Positions 25,995 through 36,726 of a stretch of 64,000 bases of DNA are shown here, in pieces. The first letter of the stretch is position 1, and each line of letters begins with the position of its first letter. The DNA is from Bacteroidota bacterium (GTDB lineage Bacteria; Bacteroidota; Bacteroidia; NS11-12g; UBA9320). The notes beneath the pieces were generated by a model. The model saw only the letters and a program-made list of their open reading frames with translations. It did not search any database and was not told the origin of the DNA. The stretch spans positions 56,491 through 120,490 of the forward strand of contig JABIUV010000052.1 in the NCBI GenBank assembly GCA_018700895.1, given 5' to 3'. A program made the position numbers and the translations under genes.

Positions 25995-26729
25995 TTAATT
26001 ACAAACGATTTGGTCTTTATATTTCAAATTGATGGTTTTATACTTATCCCAACCTATATGGTTCAACCCCTCGGTATAAAAGTCGATAAGCTTTTCAAAC
26101 TTCTGTTCTATTCGCTCCGTATCTCCTATGATGATGCGTTGATTTTGCAGTTTTGGGATAATTACAAGATCATCTTTGGTATCCACAAATATCTGTTCTG
26201 TAAGGGCTTCCATAAATGGGTTTTCATGCACATAGGTGGATAGTGTGTATACTTTCCTAATCATAGCGTTTGTTAAACGGCCATTTGCTATCGGCACACG
26301 AGCTACATCCGTACCAATTACGGGTATCTTGGTATAATCATCGGCCAAGTAAAACTGCTCGCCATTGCTATGAATTATACGTACTAGTGGAATACGTTGT
26401 TCTACTTCTATTCTCAGCTCTCCACGTAGGTCAAAACTCACCTCTGCGTTTTTTACCGCCGGCATCGTTTCTAGTCTTCGCTCTATATCTGGTAAATCCA
26501 AGTTTTGCTGCGAAGTGCCTGACAGGCCTCCACTATACCACTCACTTATTTTGTCGAGTACTAGTCGCTGTGTTACCAGTTGCTTTTGTAATGGAGCATC
26601 TATCTCTATGGTTATCTTATTGCAGATTTGGTTTGCCTGTTGCCTTTTGAGCACAATGAGAAGTACCACAAGCAAGACTAGCCCTAGCACGTAACTTGTT
26701 TTGCGTGTGTACGTGTTCCACTTACTCAC
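25995..26729 (-). CDS. ftsQ: cell division protein FtsQ/DivIB
   Basis: Bitopic divisome protein of 244 residues: a short cytoplasmic tail, a single membrane helix (TSYVLGLVLLVVLLIVL at ~11-27), then an extracytoplasmic POTRA-like domain (ITIEIDAPLQKQLVTQRLVLDKI ... VKNAEVSFDLRGELRIEVEQRIPLVRI) and a beta domain. Sequence identity in this family is low; the call rests on topology, the EQRxP motif and position between murC and ftsA. Start is GTG, overlapping murC by eight bases. Confidence 0.9.
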   Translation of the reverse strand: MSKWNTYTRKTSYVLGLVLLVVLLIVLKRQQANQICNKITIEIDAPLQKQLVTQRLVLDKISEWYSGGLSGTSQQNLDLPDIERRLETMPAVKNAEVSFDLRGELRIEVEQRIPLVRIIHSNGEQFYLADDYTKIPVIGTDVARVPIANGRLTNAMIRKVYTLSTYVHENPFMEALTEQIFVDTKDDLVIIPKLQNQRIIIGDTERIEQKFEKLIDFYTEGLNHIGWDKYKTINLKYKDQIVCN

Positions 26730-28092
26730 TGTAGTAGGCTTTTATGGGTTGTACTAATCTATCTATATCTCCAGCTCCAAGAGTGAGGAGCACTTCTACC
26801 TTACTATTTTCTAGATACTTCAATACGTGTTCTTTGTCCAAGCATTGGGCATTTGTCAAGGTCACTTGCTGCATTACCGCCTCGCTCGTTACTCCGGTAA
26901 TAGGGAGTTCTCTGGCAGGGTAAATGGGTAATAGCAACAACTCATCTACCTGCGAGAGTTCATGAGCAAACTCCTGCATAAAATCTTGTGTTCTACTAAA
27001 GAGATGGGGTTGAAATACTGCCGTTATTTTTCGGGTAGAGTAAAGTTCTTTTACGCTACAAATAATTGCTTTTAGTTCACTAGGATGATGGGCATAGTCG
27101 TCTATATACACCATATCTTCCCGATCTATCACATATTCAAATCGGCGTTTTATTCCTTTGAACTGAGCTAATCCGCTGCGTATAGCTGCTATACTTACTC
27201 CTGCTTTGAGGCACATAAGCGTTGCTCCTATCGCATTTTCTAGGTTATGATGTCCGGGAATGTTGAGGTACAAATCAGGAATTGCATCCTTTCCCACATT
27301 ATTGTTTATGCTAAAATGCGTTCCTTTCCCATCTTTTCGGGTGATGACCGCAAAATAATCCGCGGAGGTATCGGTAGCCGAATAGCTCACGCCTGCTATA
27401 TGTGCTGCGTGGCCTTTGGCATAAAAGCGATGAGACTCCTTACTCACTAATTGCGAGAACTCAACATATGATTTTTCTAAATCTTCTTTTTTGCCGTAAA
27501 TATCGAGGTGGTCGGCATCGGTACTGGTAATCACCGTATAGTCTGGACTCAAGTGTAAAAACGAATGGTCAAACTCATCGGCTTCTGTGATGCTAAGGTG
27601 TTCCTGTGCGTTTCCTTTTTGGTAAAAATAGTTGCTCCCTAGGTTGGTACTTATCCCTCCTAAAAATGCTGAAAACTGCTTTTCGGAATGTTGCAAGATA
27701 GTAGCTACAATGCTACTTGTTGTTGTTTTGCCATGTGTTCCCGCTACGCTCAGGTTTACCGTTTGCTTGGTAACAATGCCTAATACTTCAGCTCGCTTGG
27801 CGAGTGAGTAGCCTTCATTTTTAAAATAGTTTAGAAGCACATTATCACTTGGGATAGCGGGCGTGTACACCACCATAGTCCCTGTTTTGTGGGCAATATA
27901 TTCTTGACCAATTGCTTGTATATCATCCTCTAAAGAAACTGCGATACCTTCTTCCTGCAGCTTATCAGTAAGTGGACTCCGAGTCTTATCGTAACCCGCC
28001 ACTACATAATCTTGTGCGTGAAAATAACGAGCTAAGGCACTCATGCCTATGCCGCCTATCCCCAAAAAGTATATGTGTTTCTTATGTACCAA
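26722..28092 (-). CDS. murC: UDP-N-acetylmuramate--L-alanine ligase
   Basis: Adds L-alanine to UDP-MurNAc, the first amino-acid step of peptidoglycan precursor synthesis in the cytoplasm. The 456-residue protein has the N-terminal Rossmann motif IYFLGIGGIGMSALARYF, the ATP loop SVAGTHGKTTTSSIVA near 114-129 and the C-terminal ligase region with DDYAHHPSELKA and FQPHLFSRT. The start is a TTG inside the end of murG (11-base overlap); no ATG is available before the glycine-rich loop. Confidence 0.97.
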   Translation of the reverse strand: MVHKKHIYFLGIGGIGMSALARYFHAQDYVVAGYDKTRSPLTDKLQEEGIAVSLEDDIQAIGQEYIAHKTGTMVVYTPAIPSDNVLLNYFKNEGYSLAKRAEVLGIVTKQTVNLSVAGTHGKTTTSSIVATILQHSEKQFSAFLGGISTNLGSNYFYQKGNAQEHLSITEADEFDHSFLHLSPDYTVITSTDADHLDIYGKKEDLEKSYVEFSQLVSKESHRFYAKGHAAHIAGVSYSATDTSADYFAVITRKDGKGTHFSINNNVGKDAIPDLYLNIPGHHNLENAIGATLMCLKAGVSIAAIRSGLAQFKGIKRRFEYVIDREDMVYIDDYAHHPSELKAIICSVKELYSTRKITAVFQPHLFSRTQDFMQEFAHELSQVDELLLLPIYPARELPITGVTSEAVMQQVTLTNAQCLDKEHVLKYLENSKVEVLLTLGAGDIDRLVQPIKAYYSE

Positions 28093-29170
28093 GGTCTCTT
28101 ATTATTTCATTTACGATGCGTTGAGCAGCATTGGGCAAGCCCAATGCTGCTATCTGTGATTGCAGTTGTTTCACGTGGCTTTCGTCCTTCATTAAATGGA
28201 CGGCCATATCACCAAGTTGTTCTTTGGCCTCTGAGTCTTTGCACAGTAAGGCAGCTTTTTTATCTACCAAACTCATTGCATTTTTCGTTTGGTGGTCCTC
28301 ACTCACAAAAGGAGAAGGTACGAATATGGTCGCCTTTCCGAGTGCCGAAAGCTCGGATACGGACATAGCTCCTGCTCTACTAATCACAACATCCGCTGCT
28401 TTGTATGCGAGATCCATACGTTTGATGAATGCAGTGCGTGTGCCCCACTCAAATATTCCAAACTCACCGTTATAATTTTTACCCGTTTGCCAAAGCAATT
28501 GAATTCCTGCATTGGCTAATTTTTCTAAATTGTGCTCCACGGCCTCATTGATAGTGCGAGCCCCAAGGCTACCACCTACTATGAGTACAGTTTTCTTTTG
28601 GTTAGCAAGAGAAAAATAGGTCAGTGCTTCTTGCTTGGTTGCTTCACTGCTTAGTATATCTTGACGAATAGGATTGCCCGTAATCACGATTTTATCCGCC
28701 GGGAAAAAGCGTTGCATATCGTCATACGCCACACAAATCTTGCGTGCTGCATTTTTCATCAGCTTGTTAGTAATACCCGGAAAAGAATTTTGCTCCTGCA
28801 AGTAAACAGGAACACCCATTTTACTCGCCACATAATTGAGCGGACCACTCGCATAGCCTCCCACTCCCACGGTAAAATCAGGTTTGAACTTTCGTATTAT
28901 CCTCCAAGACTTCCATAAGCTGGCAATTACCTTAAAAGGTAAGGACAGATTTTTGGGTGTAAGTCGTCGTTGTAAGCCACTGATCCATAATCCGTGAATG
29001 GTGTAACCCGCAGCAGGAACTTTTTCCATTTCCATTTTGCCTTTGGCCCCTACAAATTCAATTATACTATCCGGATATTGAGCCTTTATTTCATTTGCGA
29101 TAGCGATAGCCGGAAAAACATGTCCTCCCGTACCGCCGCCCGATATAAGTACACGATAACTAGCTGGCAT
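28082..29170 (-). CDS. murG: UDP-GlcNAc--undecaprenyl-PP-MurNAc-pentapeptide GlcNAc transferase
   Basis: Membrane-associated GT-B glycosyltransferase that turns lipid I into lipid II. The ATG at 29170 (MPASYRVLISGGGTGGHVFPA) is preferred over the track's GTG at 29203; it overlaps ftsW by 11 bases. The 362 residues contain the G-loop GGGTGGHVFPA, the second loop VGVGGYASGP, the third G-loop VGGSLGAR and the acceptor/donor region ISRAGAMSVSELSALGKATIFVPSPF. Followed by murC in overlap. Confidence 0.96.
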   Translation of the reverse strand: MPASYRVLISGGGTGGHVFPAIAIANEIKAQYPDSIIEFVGAKGKMEMEKVPAAGYTIHGLWISGLQRRLTPKNLSLPFKVIASLWKSWRIIRKFKPDFTVGVGGYASGPLNYVASKMGVPVYLQEQNSFPGITNKLMKNAARKICVAYDDMQRFFPADKIVITGNPIRQDILSSEATKQEALTYFSLANQKKTVLIVGGSLGARTINEAVEHNLEKLANAGIQLLWQTGKNYNGEFGIFEWGTRTAFIKRMDLAYKAADVVISRAGAMSVSELSALGKATIFVPSPFVSEDHQTKNAMSLVDKKAALLCKDSEAKEQLGDMAVHLMKDESHVKQLQSQIAALGLPNAAQRIVNEIIRDLGT

Positions 29171-30311
29171 TTTCTCTGTTGGGATAAATGGTTCTACTGG
29201 CACTTAGTATAATGCCAAATGCAATACTTACAAATAATATGGATGTACCTCCTCTACTTACAATGGGCAGAGCTAATCCTGTGACGGGTAGCACATTCAC
29301 GGCTACTCCCATATTTACCAATGCTTGCACCACAAGGCTAAACGCGAGACCTATAGCCAACAGTGCGGCCAATGAATTGTCTGACTGGAGCACCACACGA
29401 AACGCACGGTACAAAAGCAACATATACAATACGATAAGTGCAAGTCCACCAAAGATGCTTCCATATTCTTCTATGATAATGGCGTATATAAAATCAGCAA
29501 AGGGAGAAGGTAAAAAATCTTTTTGTCGGCTACGGCCGGGGCCTTTTCCTGTAAATCCTCCTCGTGCCACAGCTATTTGAGCCTGTTTACTCTGATAGTT
29601 TCCGCCATCGGCATCTTCGTTTGAGAAGGATTCTATCCTACTTTTCATCGTCGCTATACGCCCAAACTGAACGTCGGTACTCATCACATAGGCAAATGTG
29701 CTCCCTAGCACAAGCACTCCGATGCCCGCCAAAAGGCCTATTTGCTTGAGCGGTAATCGCCCCAAAAATAAGACCAACATACTTGTAAGAAAGAGTACTG
29801 CCGAGGTGCTAAAGTCTTCGGGAAAAATAAGCAGACACACTATGAGTATTATACCTAATATGGGAAGCAGCGTACGTTTGAAATCGTGCACCTCTCCTTG
29901 CCTGCGTGCCATAAATCGGGCGACATACGCTACCAAGGCTAACTTGGCAAAATCGGATGTTTGCACGGTAAGCCCTATTCCCGGCAACATTACCCAGCGG
30001 CGAGCATCATTTATCTCTACACCAAACACAAGCGTATAAATGAGTAGCGGCACGGCTAGCCAAAGCATTATTTGCGAAATGCGATAGAAATACTGAATAT
30101 CTATCATGTGCGTGAGCCACATCGTGAACAAACCAAAAATCAACAATGCAGAATGTTTCAGCAGATAATACTCCGTATCTCCTCCTCTATCTTGCCATGC
30201 CATTGCACCTGTGCTACTGTATACCGCCAATACGCCGTACACCGAAAGTGCAAATACTACGAACCAGATGTAGGGATCGCCTTTTAGATATTTCGCTAAA
30301 AAATCTCTCAC
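29160..30311 (-). CDS. ftsW: SEDS-family peptidoglycan glycosyltransferase FtsW
   Basis: Polytopic lipid II polymerase of the divisome, working with the FtsI transpeptidase encoded upstream. The 383-residue protein has about ten hydrophobic helices and SEDS landmarks: DARRWVMLPGIGLTVQTSDFAKLALV near 106-131, GPGRSRQKDFLPSPFADFIYAIIIEEYG near 250-277 and the final GLALPIVSRGGTSIL. Start is GTG with a four-base overlap with murD; murG overlaps its 3' end. Confidence 0.97.
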   Translation of the reverse strand: MRDFLAKYLKGDPYIWFVVFALSVYGVLAVYSSTGAMAWQDRGGDTEYYLLKHSALLIFGLFTMWLTHMIDIQYFYRISQIMLWLAVPLLIYTLVFGVEINDARRWVMLPGIGLTVQTSDFAKLALVAYVARFMARRQGEVHDFKRTLLPILGIILIVCLLIFPEDFSTSAVLFLTSMLVLFLGRLPLKQIGLLAGIGVLVLGSTFAYVMSTDVQFGRIATMKSRIESFSNEDADGGNYQSKQAQIAVARGGFTGKGPGRSRQKDFLPSPFADFIYAIIIEEYGSIFGGLALIVLYMLLLYRAFRVVLQSDNSLAALLAIGLAFSLVVQALVNMGVAVNVLPVTGLALPIVSRGGTSILFVSIAFGIILSASRTIYPNRENAS

Positions 30312-31651
30312 AGATCTCTTACTGCTCGCTTAAATTGGTTTCCTCTATCTTGGTAGTTCTCAAATAAGTCGAAAGATGCACACGCAGGTGAGAGCAAAAC
30401 GGTCTCGCCATTCTCGCCTAAGTTATAAGCTATATCTACCGCCTCTTTTGCAGAGCTTGCGTTTATCATCATATCTACATCCTTACGAAATGCTTGGTGT
30501 AGCTTCATGTTGTTTTCGCCCAGGCATACGATGATGCGTACTTTTTCTTTCACAAGTGGGCTAAGAGCTGCATAATCGTTACCCTTATCTACTCCGCCAG
30601 CTATCCATACGATAGGGCCTTCCAGACTCTCTAGTGCGTACCAAGCTGCATTTACATTAGTGGCTTTACTGTCATTGATAAAGCTCATTCCTTTTACTTT
30701 AGAAACGTATTCTAGTCGGTGTTCTACATTCTTAAAATCAGCAAGACTCTCTCTGATGCTTTCTTTACGAATCAGCAACGAGCTAGCTATGATAGAAGCT
30801 GCCATGGAATTGTACGTGTTGTGCTTTCCGGCGATGGTTAATTGGTTAATAGCCATATTAAATTCTGTTTTTGGTTTGTTTAATGTTATGTTGATTTGAT
30901 TATTCTCCACCCACGCTCCTTCTGCAAGCGGACCACCATCGTAGGTGAACGGTATGCATTGAGCTGCGGTAGAATAATGTTCGAGTTGTTTTGTAATATC
31001 TTCATCATCAGCACAGTAAATAAATTTTTGCTCACCTTGCTGATTTTGGTTAATCTTAAACTTGGATTGGATGTAGGCTTGATACGAATCATATCTATCC
31101 AAATGATCGGGAGAGATATTGAGCAGTACCGCATAGTCTAAAGCAACAGTGTGCATTCCGTCTAGCTGAAAACTACTGATTTCCAACACGTAATATGCCT
31201 TATCCTCTAGAGCCACTTGCTTGGCAAAACTGAGACCTACATTTCCTGCCATTCCTACATCGAGTCCTGCTTTATGGAGCAAGTGGTAGGTAAGCATTGT
31301 GGTAGTCGTTTTGCCATTGGTTCCTGTGATGCCTATAAGCGTAGCGTCGGTATACGCCGCCGCAAATTCTATTTCGCCTATTACCGCTATGCCTCTCTCC
31401 GTAGCTTTTGCCACTATTGGAGCTGTATCGGGTATTCCTGGGCTTTTTATGATTTTTTGAGAGGTGAGTATCTTAGCCTCATCGTGGCCACCTTCCTCGT
31501 ATTTTATCCCATAGGTATCTAGCTCATCTTTGTAACGAGGCTTGATAGTGCCGTAGTCGCTTACCCATACATCAAAGCCTTTTTGCTTTGCTAATAAGGC
31601 CGCACCTACTCCGCTTTCGCCAGCACCCAATATGGAAATCAAGTTACTCAA
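30308..31651 (-). CDS. murD: UDP-N-acetylmuramoyl-L-alanine--D-glutamate ligase
   Basis: Adds D-glutamate to UDP-MurNAc-L-Ala. The 447 residues show ISILGAGESGVGAALLA at the N-terminus, the ATP loop LIGITGTNGKTTTTML near 105-120, NISPDHLDRY and the C-terminal FINDSKATNVNAAWYAL and WIAGGVDKGNDY motifs. The TTG start follows the mraY stop directly (TAATTG), suggesting tightly coupled translation. Confidence 0.97.
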   Translation of the reverse strand: MSNLISILGAGESGVGAALLAKQKGFDVWVSDYGTIKPRYKDELDTYGIKYEEGGHDEAKILTSQKIIKSPGIPDTAPIVAKATERGIAVIGEIEFAAAYTDATLIGITGTNGKTTTTMLTYHLLHKAGLDVGMAGNVGLSFAKQVALEDKAYYVLEISSFQLDGMHTVALDYAVLLNISPDHLDRYDSYQAYIQSKFKINQNQQGEQKFIYCADDEDITKQLEHYSTAAQCIPFTYDGGPLAEGAWVENNQINITLNKPKTEFNMAINQLTIAGKHNTYNSMAASIIASSLLIRKESIRESLADFKNVEHRLEYVSKVKGMSFINDSKATNVNAAWYALESLEGPIVWIAGGVDKGNDYAALSPLVKEKVRIIVCLGENNMKLHQAFRKDVDMMINASSAKEAVDIAYNLGENGETVLLSPACASFDLFENYQDRGNQFKRAVRDL

Positions 31652-32902
31652 TTATCTTAGTTTGAAAGTGATGATGGTAAAAATGGCGAGCATAATACCG
31701 ACGATCCAAAATCGTACAACGATCTTAGGCTCAGCATATCCCAGCTTTTGATAATGATGATGCAGTGGCGACATTTTGAAAATGCGTCTACCTTCTCCAT
31801 ACTTCTTTTTAGTATATTTAAAATAGCTTACCTGAAGCATTACACTCAGGTTTTCGGCTAAGAAAACACCGCATAAAATAGGAAGCACCAATTCTTTGCG
31901 GAGCATCAATGCTAATACAGCAATCACACCACCGAGAGCCAAGCTACCCGTATCGCCCATAAATACTTGAGCAGGAAAACTATTGTGCCACAAGAAACCA
32001 ATACACGCTCCAGCTAATGAAGCTGCGTATATCACCAGTTCACCTTGATTGGGGATGAACATTATATTGAGGTAATCAGAAAAAATAAGGTTACCGCTTA
32101 TGAAGGCAAGAGCCGCTAGCGTAACACTTATTATAGCCGACGTTCCCGCGGCTAGCCCGTCTATTCCGTCGGTAAGGTTAGCTCCATTAGATACTGCCGT
32201 CACTACTACGATCACTACGAGCATAAACACAATCCACGACCACTTTTTGGCTGCGGTGTCACTCATCCAGAATAATACTTTGGAGTAATCTATCTCGTGT
32301 GTTTTGATGAATGGCAGAGTGGTGGTTGTGCTTTTCACATCTTTGAAATACATCAACTGCCCGTTAATTTCTTTTACTACTACACCGGCTGGGGCTTCTT
32401 CTACGGTAGCTATTTTGTACTGCTCACGCACGACTACGTCATCATTAAAATGAAGTACGAGTGCTACGATGACACCAAGACCTACTTGACCTACCACCTT
32501 AAATTTACCAGCTAGTCCTCCCTTATCTTTTTTATAAATTTTGATATAATCATCTACAAACCCAATAAGTCCTAACCATACCGTACTGAATATCATCAAC
32601 TGGATGTAGATATTATCTAGCTTCGCAAAAAGGAGTGTTGGAATGAGTATGGCCGCTATGATAATAAGCCCACCCATAGTCGGTGTACCTCTCTTAGCCT
32701 CTTCACCATCTAGGCCAAGCGTTCTGATGGTTTCTGCTGCTTGAAGATTGCGAAGTTTCTCAATGAGTGTCTTGCCAAATACCATAGAGATAGTAAGCGA
32801 AACAATCACCGCAAATGAGGCCCTAAAGGATATGTACTGAAATACACCCGCACCTGGCAGGTTGTAATTATCTTGTAGATAGTCGAATAAGTGGTATAGC
32901 AT
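31652..32902 (-). CDS. mraY: phospho-N-acetylmuramoyl-pentapeptide transferase MraY
   Basis: Integral membrane enzyme that forms lipid I from UDP-MurNAc-pentapeptide and undecaprenyl phosphate. The 416-residue protein shows roughly ten helices, [19 protein letters not shown] near 68-86, [16 protein letters not shown] near 134-149, [15 protein letters not shown] and [12 protein letters not shown]. An insertion of roughly 60 residues after the fourth or fifth helix ([19 protein letters not shown] onward) explains the length relative to E. coli (360) and is common in Bacteroidota. Shares one base with murE (TAATG-type junction). Confidence 0.97.
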   Translation of the reverse strand: MLYHLFDYLQDNYNLPGAGVFQYISFRASFAVIVSLTISMVFGKTLIEKLRNLQAAETIRTLGLDGEEAKRGTPTMGGLIIIAAILIPTLLFAKLDNIYIQLMIFSTVWLGLIGFVDDYIKIYKKDKGGLAGKFKVVGQVGLGVIVALVLHFNDDVVVREQYKIATVEEAPAGVVVKEINGQLMYFKDVKSTTTTLPFIKTHEIDYSKVLFWMSDTAAKKWSWIVFMLVVIVVVTAVSNGANLTDGIDGLAAGTSAIISVTLAALAFISGNLIFSDYLNIMFIPNQGELVIYAASLAGACIGFLWHNSFPAQVFMGDTGSLALGGVIAVLALMLRKELVLPILCGVFLAENLSVMLQVSYFKYTKKKYGEGRRIFKMSPLHHHYQKLGYAEPKIVVRFWIVGIMLAIFTIITFKLR

Positions 32903-34359
32903 TACTCTTTGATTAGTTTAAGGTTCTTGGTTATTATTTCTTTATCGTCAAATGGGTATTTTACTCCATTTATCTCTTGGTAGGTCTCATGACCTTTGCC
33001 CGCTACGAGTATTACATCTCCTGCATTACTTAGGCTTATGGCGGTTTTTATGGCTTCCTCTCTGTTGCTTATTTGCAGTACTTTTTTGAAATGTTGCGGC
33101 TCTACGCCCACCATCATTTCTTTTATAATCTGGTTAGGGTCTTCGCTACGCGGATTGTCACTCGTAAGTATAACTCGGGTGCTTGCTTCGCAGGCTATGC
33201 GGGCCATTACAGGTCGCTTTTCGGTATCTCGGTCGCCACCACAACCCACTACGGTAATGAGCTGCTCATTGGTCGTACGTATAGCATTTATGGTATCTAC
33301 CACATTTTGCAAGGCATCCGGCGTATGGGCATAATCTACTATGGCAGTGATTCCAGCTTCTTTGATATGCTGAAAACGCCCGTCTACACTATTGATAGCA
33401 CTGAGTGCTGTTACAATATCCAAGTGCTCCTTACCCAGCAGAAATGCTGTGCTGTATACTGCCAATACATTATACGCATTGAACTTGCCCACTAGGCGTA
33501 ACCACACTTCAGAATTGCGTATACTGAGTAACATCCCATCAAAATCGCTTTCTATAATCTTTGTCTTAAAATCACTTACGGACTTTAGACTGTAGGTGTA
33601 CACACTCGCTTTGGTGTTTTGCACCATTACTTTTCCATTTCTATCATCTTTGTTGGTGATGGCAAAAGCATCGCTGCTTAGTCCGTCAAACAGTCGTTTT
33701 TTGGTATACAGGTATTCTTTGAAATCGGTATGATAATCCAGATGATCGTGTGTGATATTCGAAAAAATGGCTCCGTTAAAAGCTAAGCCTGCCGTCCGAC
33801 CTTGATGCAACGCATGCGAGCTTACTTCCATAAAAGCATACATACAACCCGCATTCACCATCTCAGCGAGCAACTCATTGATACGCACACTATTGGGCGT
33901 GGTATGGGTGCTCTTATAATCTTCGCCTCCTATGCTGTACTTAATAGTAGAAAGCAGACCACACTTATGACCCAGATTCATAAAACACTGATACAGCATC
34001 GTAGCAATGGATGTCTTACCATTGGTACCCGTCACTCCTACTAGCTGTAGATTACTGCTTGGGTTATCGTAATATTCCGAAGCTAGGTAACCAAGTGCGT
34101 TGGCCGAATTTTCCACTACCACGTACGTAGCATTGCTCGTATCAGTTGGCAAATCTTCACATACAATTACACCTGCACCTTGCTCTATTGCCTTAGCTAT
34201 GTAGCGATGTCCATCCGTAGCTGCACCGCGGGTAGCAGCAAACAGGTAATTAGGCTTCACCTCACGCGAATCGAGCGTAAGTCCGCTTAGCGATACTTCT
34301 GTATCGCCTATGATTTCCAATACAGCTATGGCCGATAATATGTCGCTTAATACTTTCAT
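32902..34359 (-). CDS. murE: UDP-N-acetylmuramoyl-tripeptide synthetase MurE (meso-DAP type)
   Basis: Adds the third residue of the stem peptide. The 485-residue protein contains [21 protein letters not shown], the ATP loop [16 protein letters not shown] near 107-122, the carbamoylated-lysine region and [10 protein letters not shown]. The specificity motif reads [12 protein letters not shown], the DNPR form associated with meso-diaminopimelate rather than lysine, consistent with Gram-negative peptidoglycan. Overlaps ftsI by four bases. Confidence 0.97.
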   Translation of the reverse strand: MKVLSDILSAIAVLEIIGDTEVSLSGLTLDSREVKPNYLFAATRGAATDGHRYIAKAIEQGAGVIVCEDLPTDTSNATYVVVENSANALGYLASEYYDNPSSNLQLVGVTGTNGKTSIATMLYQCFMNLGHKCGLLSTIKYSIGGEDYKSTHTTPNSVRINELLAEMVNAGCMYAFMEVSSHALHQGRTAGLAFNGAIFSNITHDHLDYHTDFKEYLYTKKRLFDGLSSDAFAITNKDDRNGKVMVQNTKASVYTYSLKSVSDFKTKIIESDFDGMLLSIRNSEVWLRLVGKFNAYNVLAVYSTAFLLGKEHLDIVTALSAINSVDGRFQHIKEAGITAIVDYAHTPDALQNVVDTINAIRTTNEQLITVVGCGGDRDTEKRPVMARIACEASTRVILTSDNPRSEDPNQIIKEMMVGVEPQHFKKVLQISNREEAIKTAISLSNAGDVILVAGKGHETYQEINGVKYPFDDKEIITKNLKLIKE

Positions 34360-36425
34360 TGTAATCGGATATAAACTGTTCTATTTTGTCGAACTACAGT
34401 ACCGGGAGCAGGACTTTGTTCTACTACTCTTCCGTACCCATTAATTCGTGCTTTGAGTCCGTGCATCTCCAATAGATACATAGCATCTTTGGCACCTAGC
34501 CCTCTTACATTAGGCATCTTACCATCGGCAATTGCCAGACTAGTGACTGTCCCTTTAGCCGCATTTACACTTACGATATCTGCTTTCACATCACCCGCCA
34601 TCTGCACATCAAGCACCTTGTTGAGCAACTGGAAATCGGAGTAATATCCCTTGGTATACGTAGGTGCTGCTTTACGCTCCTTGCCTACCTCTTGTTTTAC
34701 ACTGATGGTAAAAATCTTTTCGGCAGCTTCGCTAAAAACAGGTGCAGCGACATATGAAGCATAGAACTGCCCATTGCTTGGCTCACTCACCTGCACGTAC
34801 ATACTATACACTGGATTTTCCGCAGGAAAATGACCTACGAAACTGGCGTTGTACTTCTTTGCTTTTTGGTATGCTCCTTGGGTTGCAATCTGAGCGGTAC
34901 CCGTTTTACCACCCATACTCACCACACTGCTACGCACATTGCGTGCAGACCCTTCGGTAAATACAGCCGCGGTGATCTCTCGTATCTTGGCCGACGTCTC
35001 TTCGCTACATACGCGAATGGTCTTTACTTTTTTGTTATTATCACGTATAACCAGCCCCGCATCGGTTACCTGATTTACTATACGTGGCTTAATCATTATA
35101 CCATCATTGATAATACCATTATACGCCATAAGCAATTGTAAGGGCGTGTGCTGATTTTCATATCCTATGGCCAACCACGGGAGTGTAAGTTGAGACCAAC
35201 TGGAATTTTGCGGATGATTAAGAAATGGTTTTTCTTCTCCCAAAATCTCGATGCCCGTTGTTTTATCTAAATCAAGCTTGCGGAGGTAAGAGATGTACTT
35301 ACTGGGATTTTTACCATAATTATCAAATACGATAGACGAAAACGCTACGTTACTAGAGCGAGCAAATGCCTGCTTAAAACTCATTTTGGTGTATCGCCCC
35401 TTGTCTGAATCCCGCATTGGCTTACCAAAGTATTCACGCTCTCCATTGTAAATATTCATAGAATCATTTACATCAATGAGATCATCCTCGAATGCCGCCA
35501 TCGCAGAAAACACCTTCCATACAGAACCCGGCTCATAACTACCTCCCACAGCATAATTGTAAAGCTCGCCATACGTACCATCATTGCGTCGCTTGAGGTT
35601 AGCTATTGCTTTTATCTTACCGGTGGCTACTTCCATCACCACCACACAACCGTGCTTTGCATTGTGCTTTACAAGTGCATTCTCCAGCGAGCGTTGAGCA
35701 ATCTCCTGAAAATCGATATTAATCGTCGTATGTACATCACGACCATTTTGTGGTTCTATGAGGTTTTCATCATTGAGCGGTCTGAATCCGCCCGAAATAC
35801 GCTGCACTAGTCGTTTCCCTTTGGAACCACCCAAATCTTTGTCATAAGCCCGTTCTAATCCTACTCCAGGATTATTTATCGTACTGTACCCTATGGTTCT
35901 GTTGGCTAGCAATCCGGCAGGCTTCACTCGCTTAGTGCTGAGCTCTGAGAGGTAACCGCCACGGTATCGGCCTTTTCTGAAAATCACAAAATCTCGTATC
36001 GCCTTTTGCTCGTGATAGCCTACTCTGCGGCGTATCAGCTTATACTTATTCTTATCCTTTCTCGCTTTTTTGAGCAACGTCAAGTAATAGGATGCCGTAT
36101 GATCAGGAAACATCTGAGAGAGCTGTGTTGCCAACTCATTCACCTGTGCATCAAACGTATCTTGATTAACAATAGTAGCATCCCAGCGGATATCGTAAAT
36201 AGGCATAGACGTAGACAATAGATTACCATCATCCGAATAGATATTTCCTCGAGCAGGGCTAATGTCTTGGTGACGAATAGTAGTGCTGTCTGACAGGCTC
36301 AGTAGGCGTTCGCCCTCCACAATCTGAACACGAAACATCTGAAACGTAACCCAGAACGCAAAAAGTGCCACGACACTCATGCCGAAGATCACACGCTGCA
36401 TTATGCTCTTTTTTACGTTAGTCAT
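34356..36425 (-). CDS. ftsI: divisome transpeptidase FtsI (class B PBP with PASTA domain)
   Basis: Septal peptidoglycan transpeptidase of 689 residues. One N-terminal membrane helix (VIFGMSVVALFAFWVTFQMF) precedes the pedestal domain and a transpeptidase domain with SVWK (active serine, in GSYEPGSVWKVF), SSN (FARSSNVAFSS) and KTGTAQ. The last ~55 residues, MPNVRGLGAKDAMYLLEMHGLKARINGYGRV..., form a single PASTA domain, a feature of Bacteroidota FtsI absent from E. coli. It partners FtsW, encoded in the same operon, and overlaps ftsL by eight bases. Confidence 0.96.
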   Translation of the reverse strand: MTNVKKSIMQRVIFGMSVVALFAFWVTFQMFRVQIVEGERLLSLSDSTTIRHQDISPARGNIYSDDGNLLSTSMPIYDIRWDATIVNQDTFDAQVNELATQLSQMFPDHTASYYLTLLKKARKDKNKYKLIRRRVGYHEQKAIRDFVIFRKGRYRGGYLSELSTKRVKPAGLLANRTIGYSTINNPGVGLERAYDKDLGGSKGKRLVQRISGGFRPLNDENLIEPQNGRDVHTTINIDFQEIAQRSLENALVKHNAKHGCVVVMEVATGKIKAIANLKRRNDGTYGELYNYAVGGSYEPGSVWKVFSAMAAFEDDLIDVNDSMNIYNGEREYFGKPMRDSDKGRYTKMSFKQAFARSSNVAFSSIVFDNYGKNPSKYISYLRKLDLDKTTGIEILGEEKPFLNHPQNSSWSQLTLPWLAIGYENQHTPLQLLMAYNGIINDGIMIKPRIVNQVTDAGLVIRDNNKKVKTIRVCSEETSAKIREITAAVFTEGSARNVRSSVVSMGGKTGTAQIATQGAYQKAKKYNASFVGHFPAENPVYSMYVQVSEPSNGQFYASYVAAPVFSEAAEKIFTISVKQEVGKERKAAPTYTKGYYSDFQLLNKVLDVQMAGDVKADIVSVNAAKGTVTSLAIADGKMPNVRGLGAKDAMYLLEMHGLKARINGYGRVVEQSPAPGTVVRQNRTVYIRLQ

Positions 36426-36726
36426 CCTTCTGTTTACGTATTACTTTTACAGCTCTATTGGGCTCTTTTACCCCGCGCTCAGCCAACCGCTCCTCCAGAC
36501 TCGCTCTAGACCGCTGTTGCATCAATTCTGATTTGAGCGTAATATTCTCTGCTCGCTTTTCTACCAAGCTTCTTTTGGTCGCCTCTATATCGCGTACGAT
36601 ATTGTCTGTACGATGCGATAAGTAGATATACAGCAATGCCACCACAAAAAGGAACAACAGGTAGTTAATCCATTCTGCAGGTATTCTCAACTCAGGCGTA
36701 GCGATGGATTTTTTCTGTTTTGCCAT
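36418..36726 (-). CDS. ftsL: cell division protein FtsL-like
   Basis: Small bitopic protein of 102 residues: a basic cytoplasmic tail, one membrane helix (WINYLLFLFVVALLYIYLSH at ~19-38) and a predicted coiled coil (VRDIEATKRSLVEKRAENITLKSELMQQRSRASLEERLAERG). FtsL sequences diverge strongly; the name rests on topology and the invariant position between rsmH and ftsI. It shares one base with rsmH. Confidence 0.88.
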   Translation of the reverse strand: MAKQKKSIATPELRIPAEWINYLLFLFVVALLYIYLSHRTDNIVRDIEATKRSLVEKRAENITLKSELMQQRSRASLEERLAERGVKEPNRAVKVIRKQKDD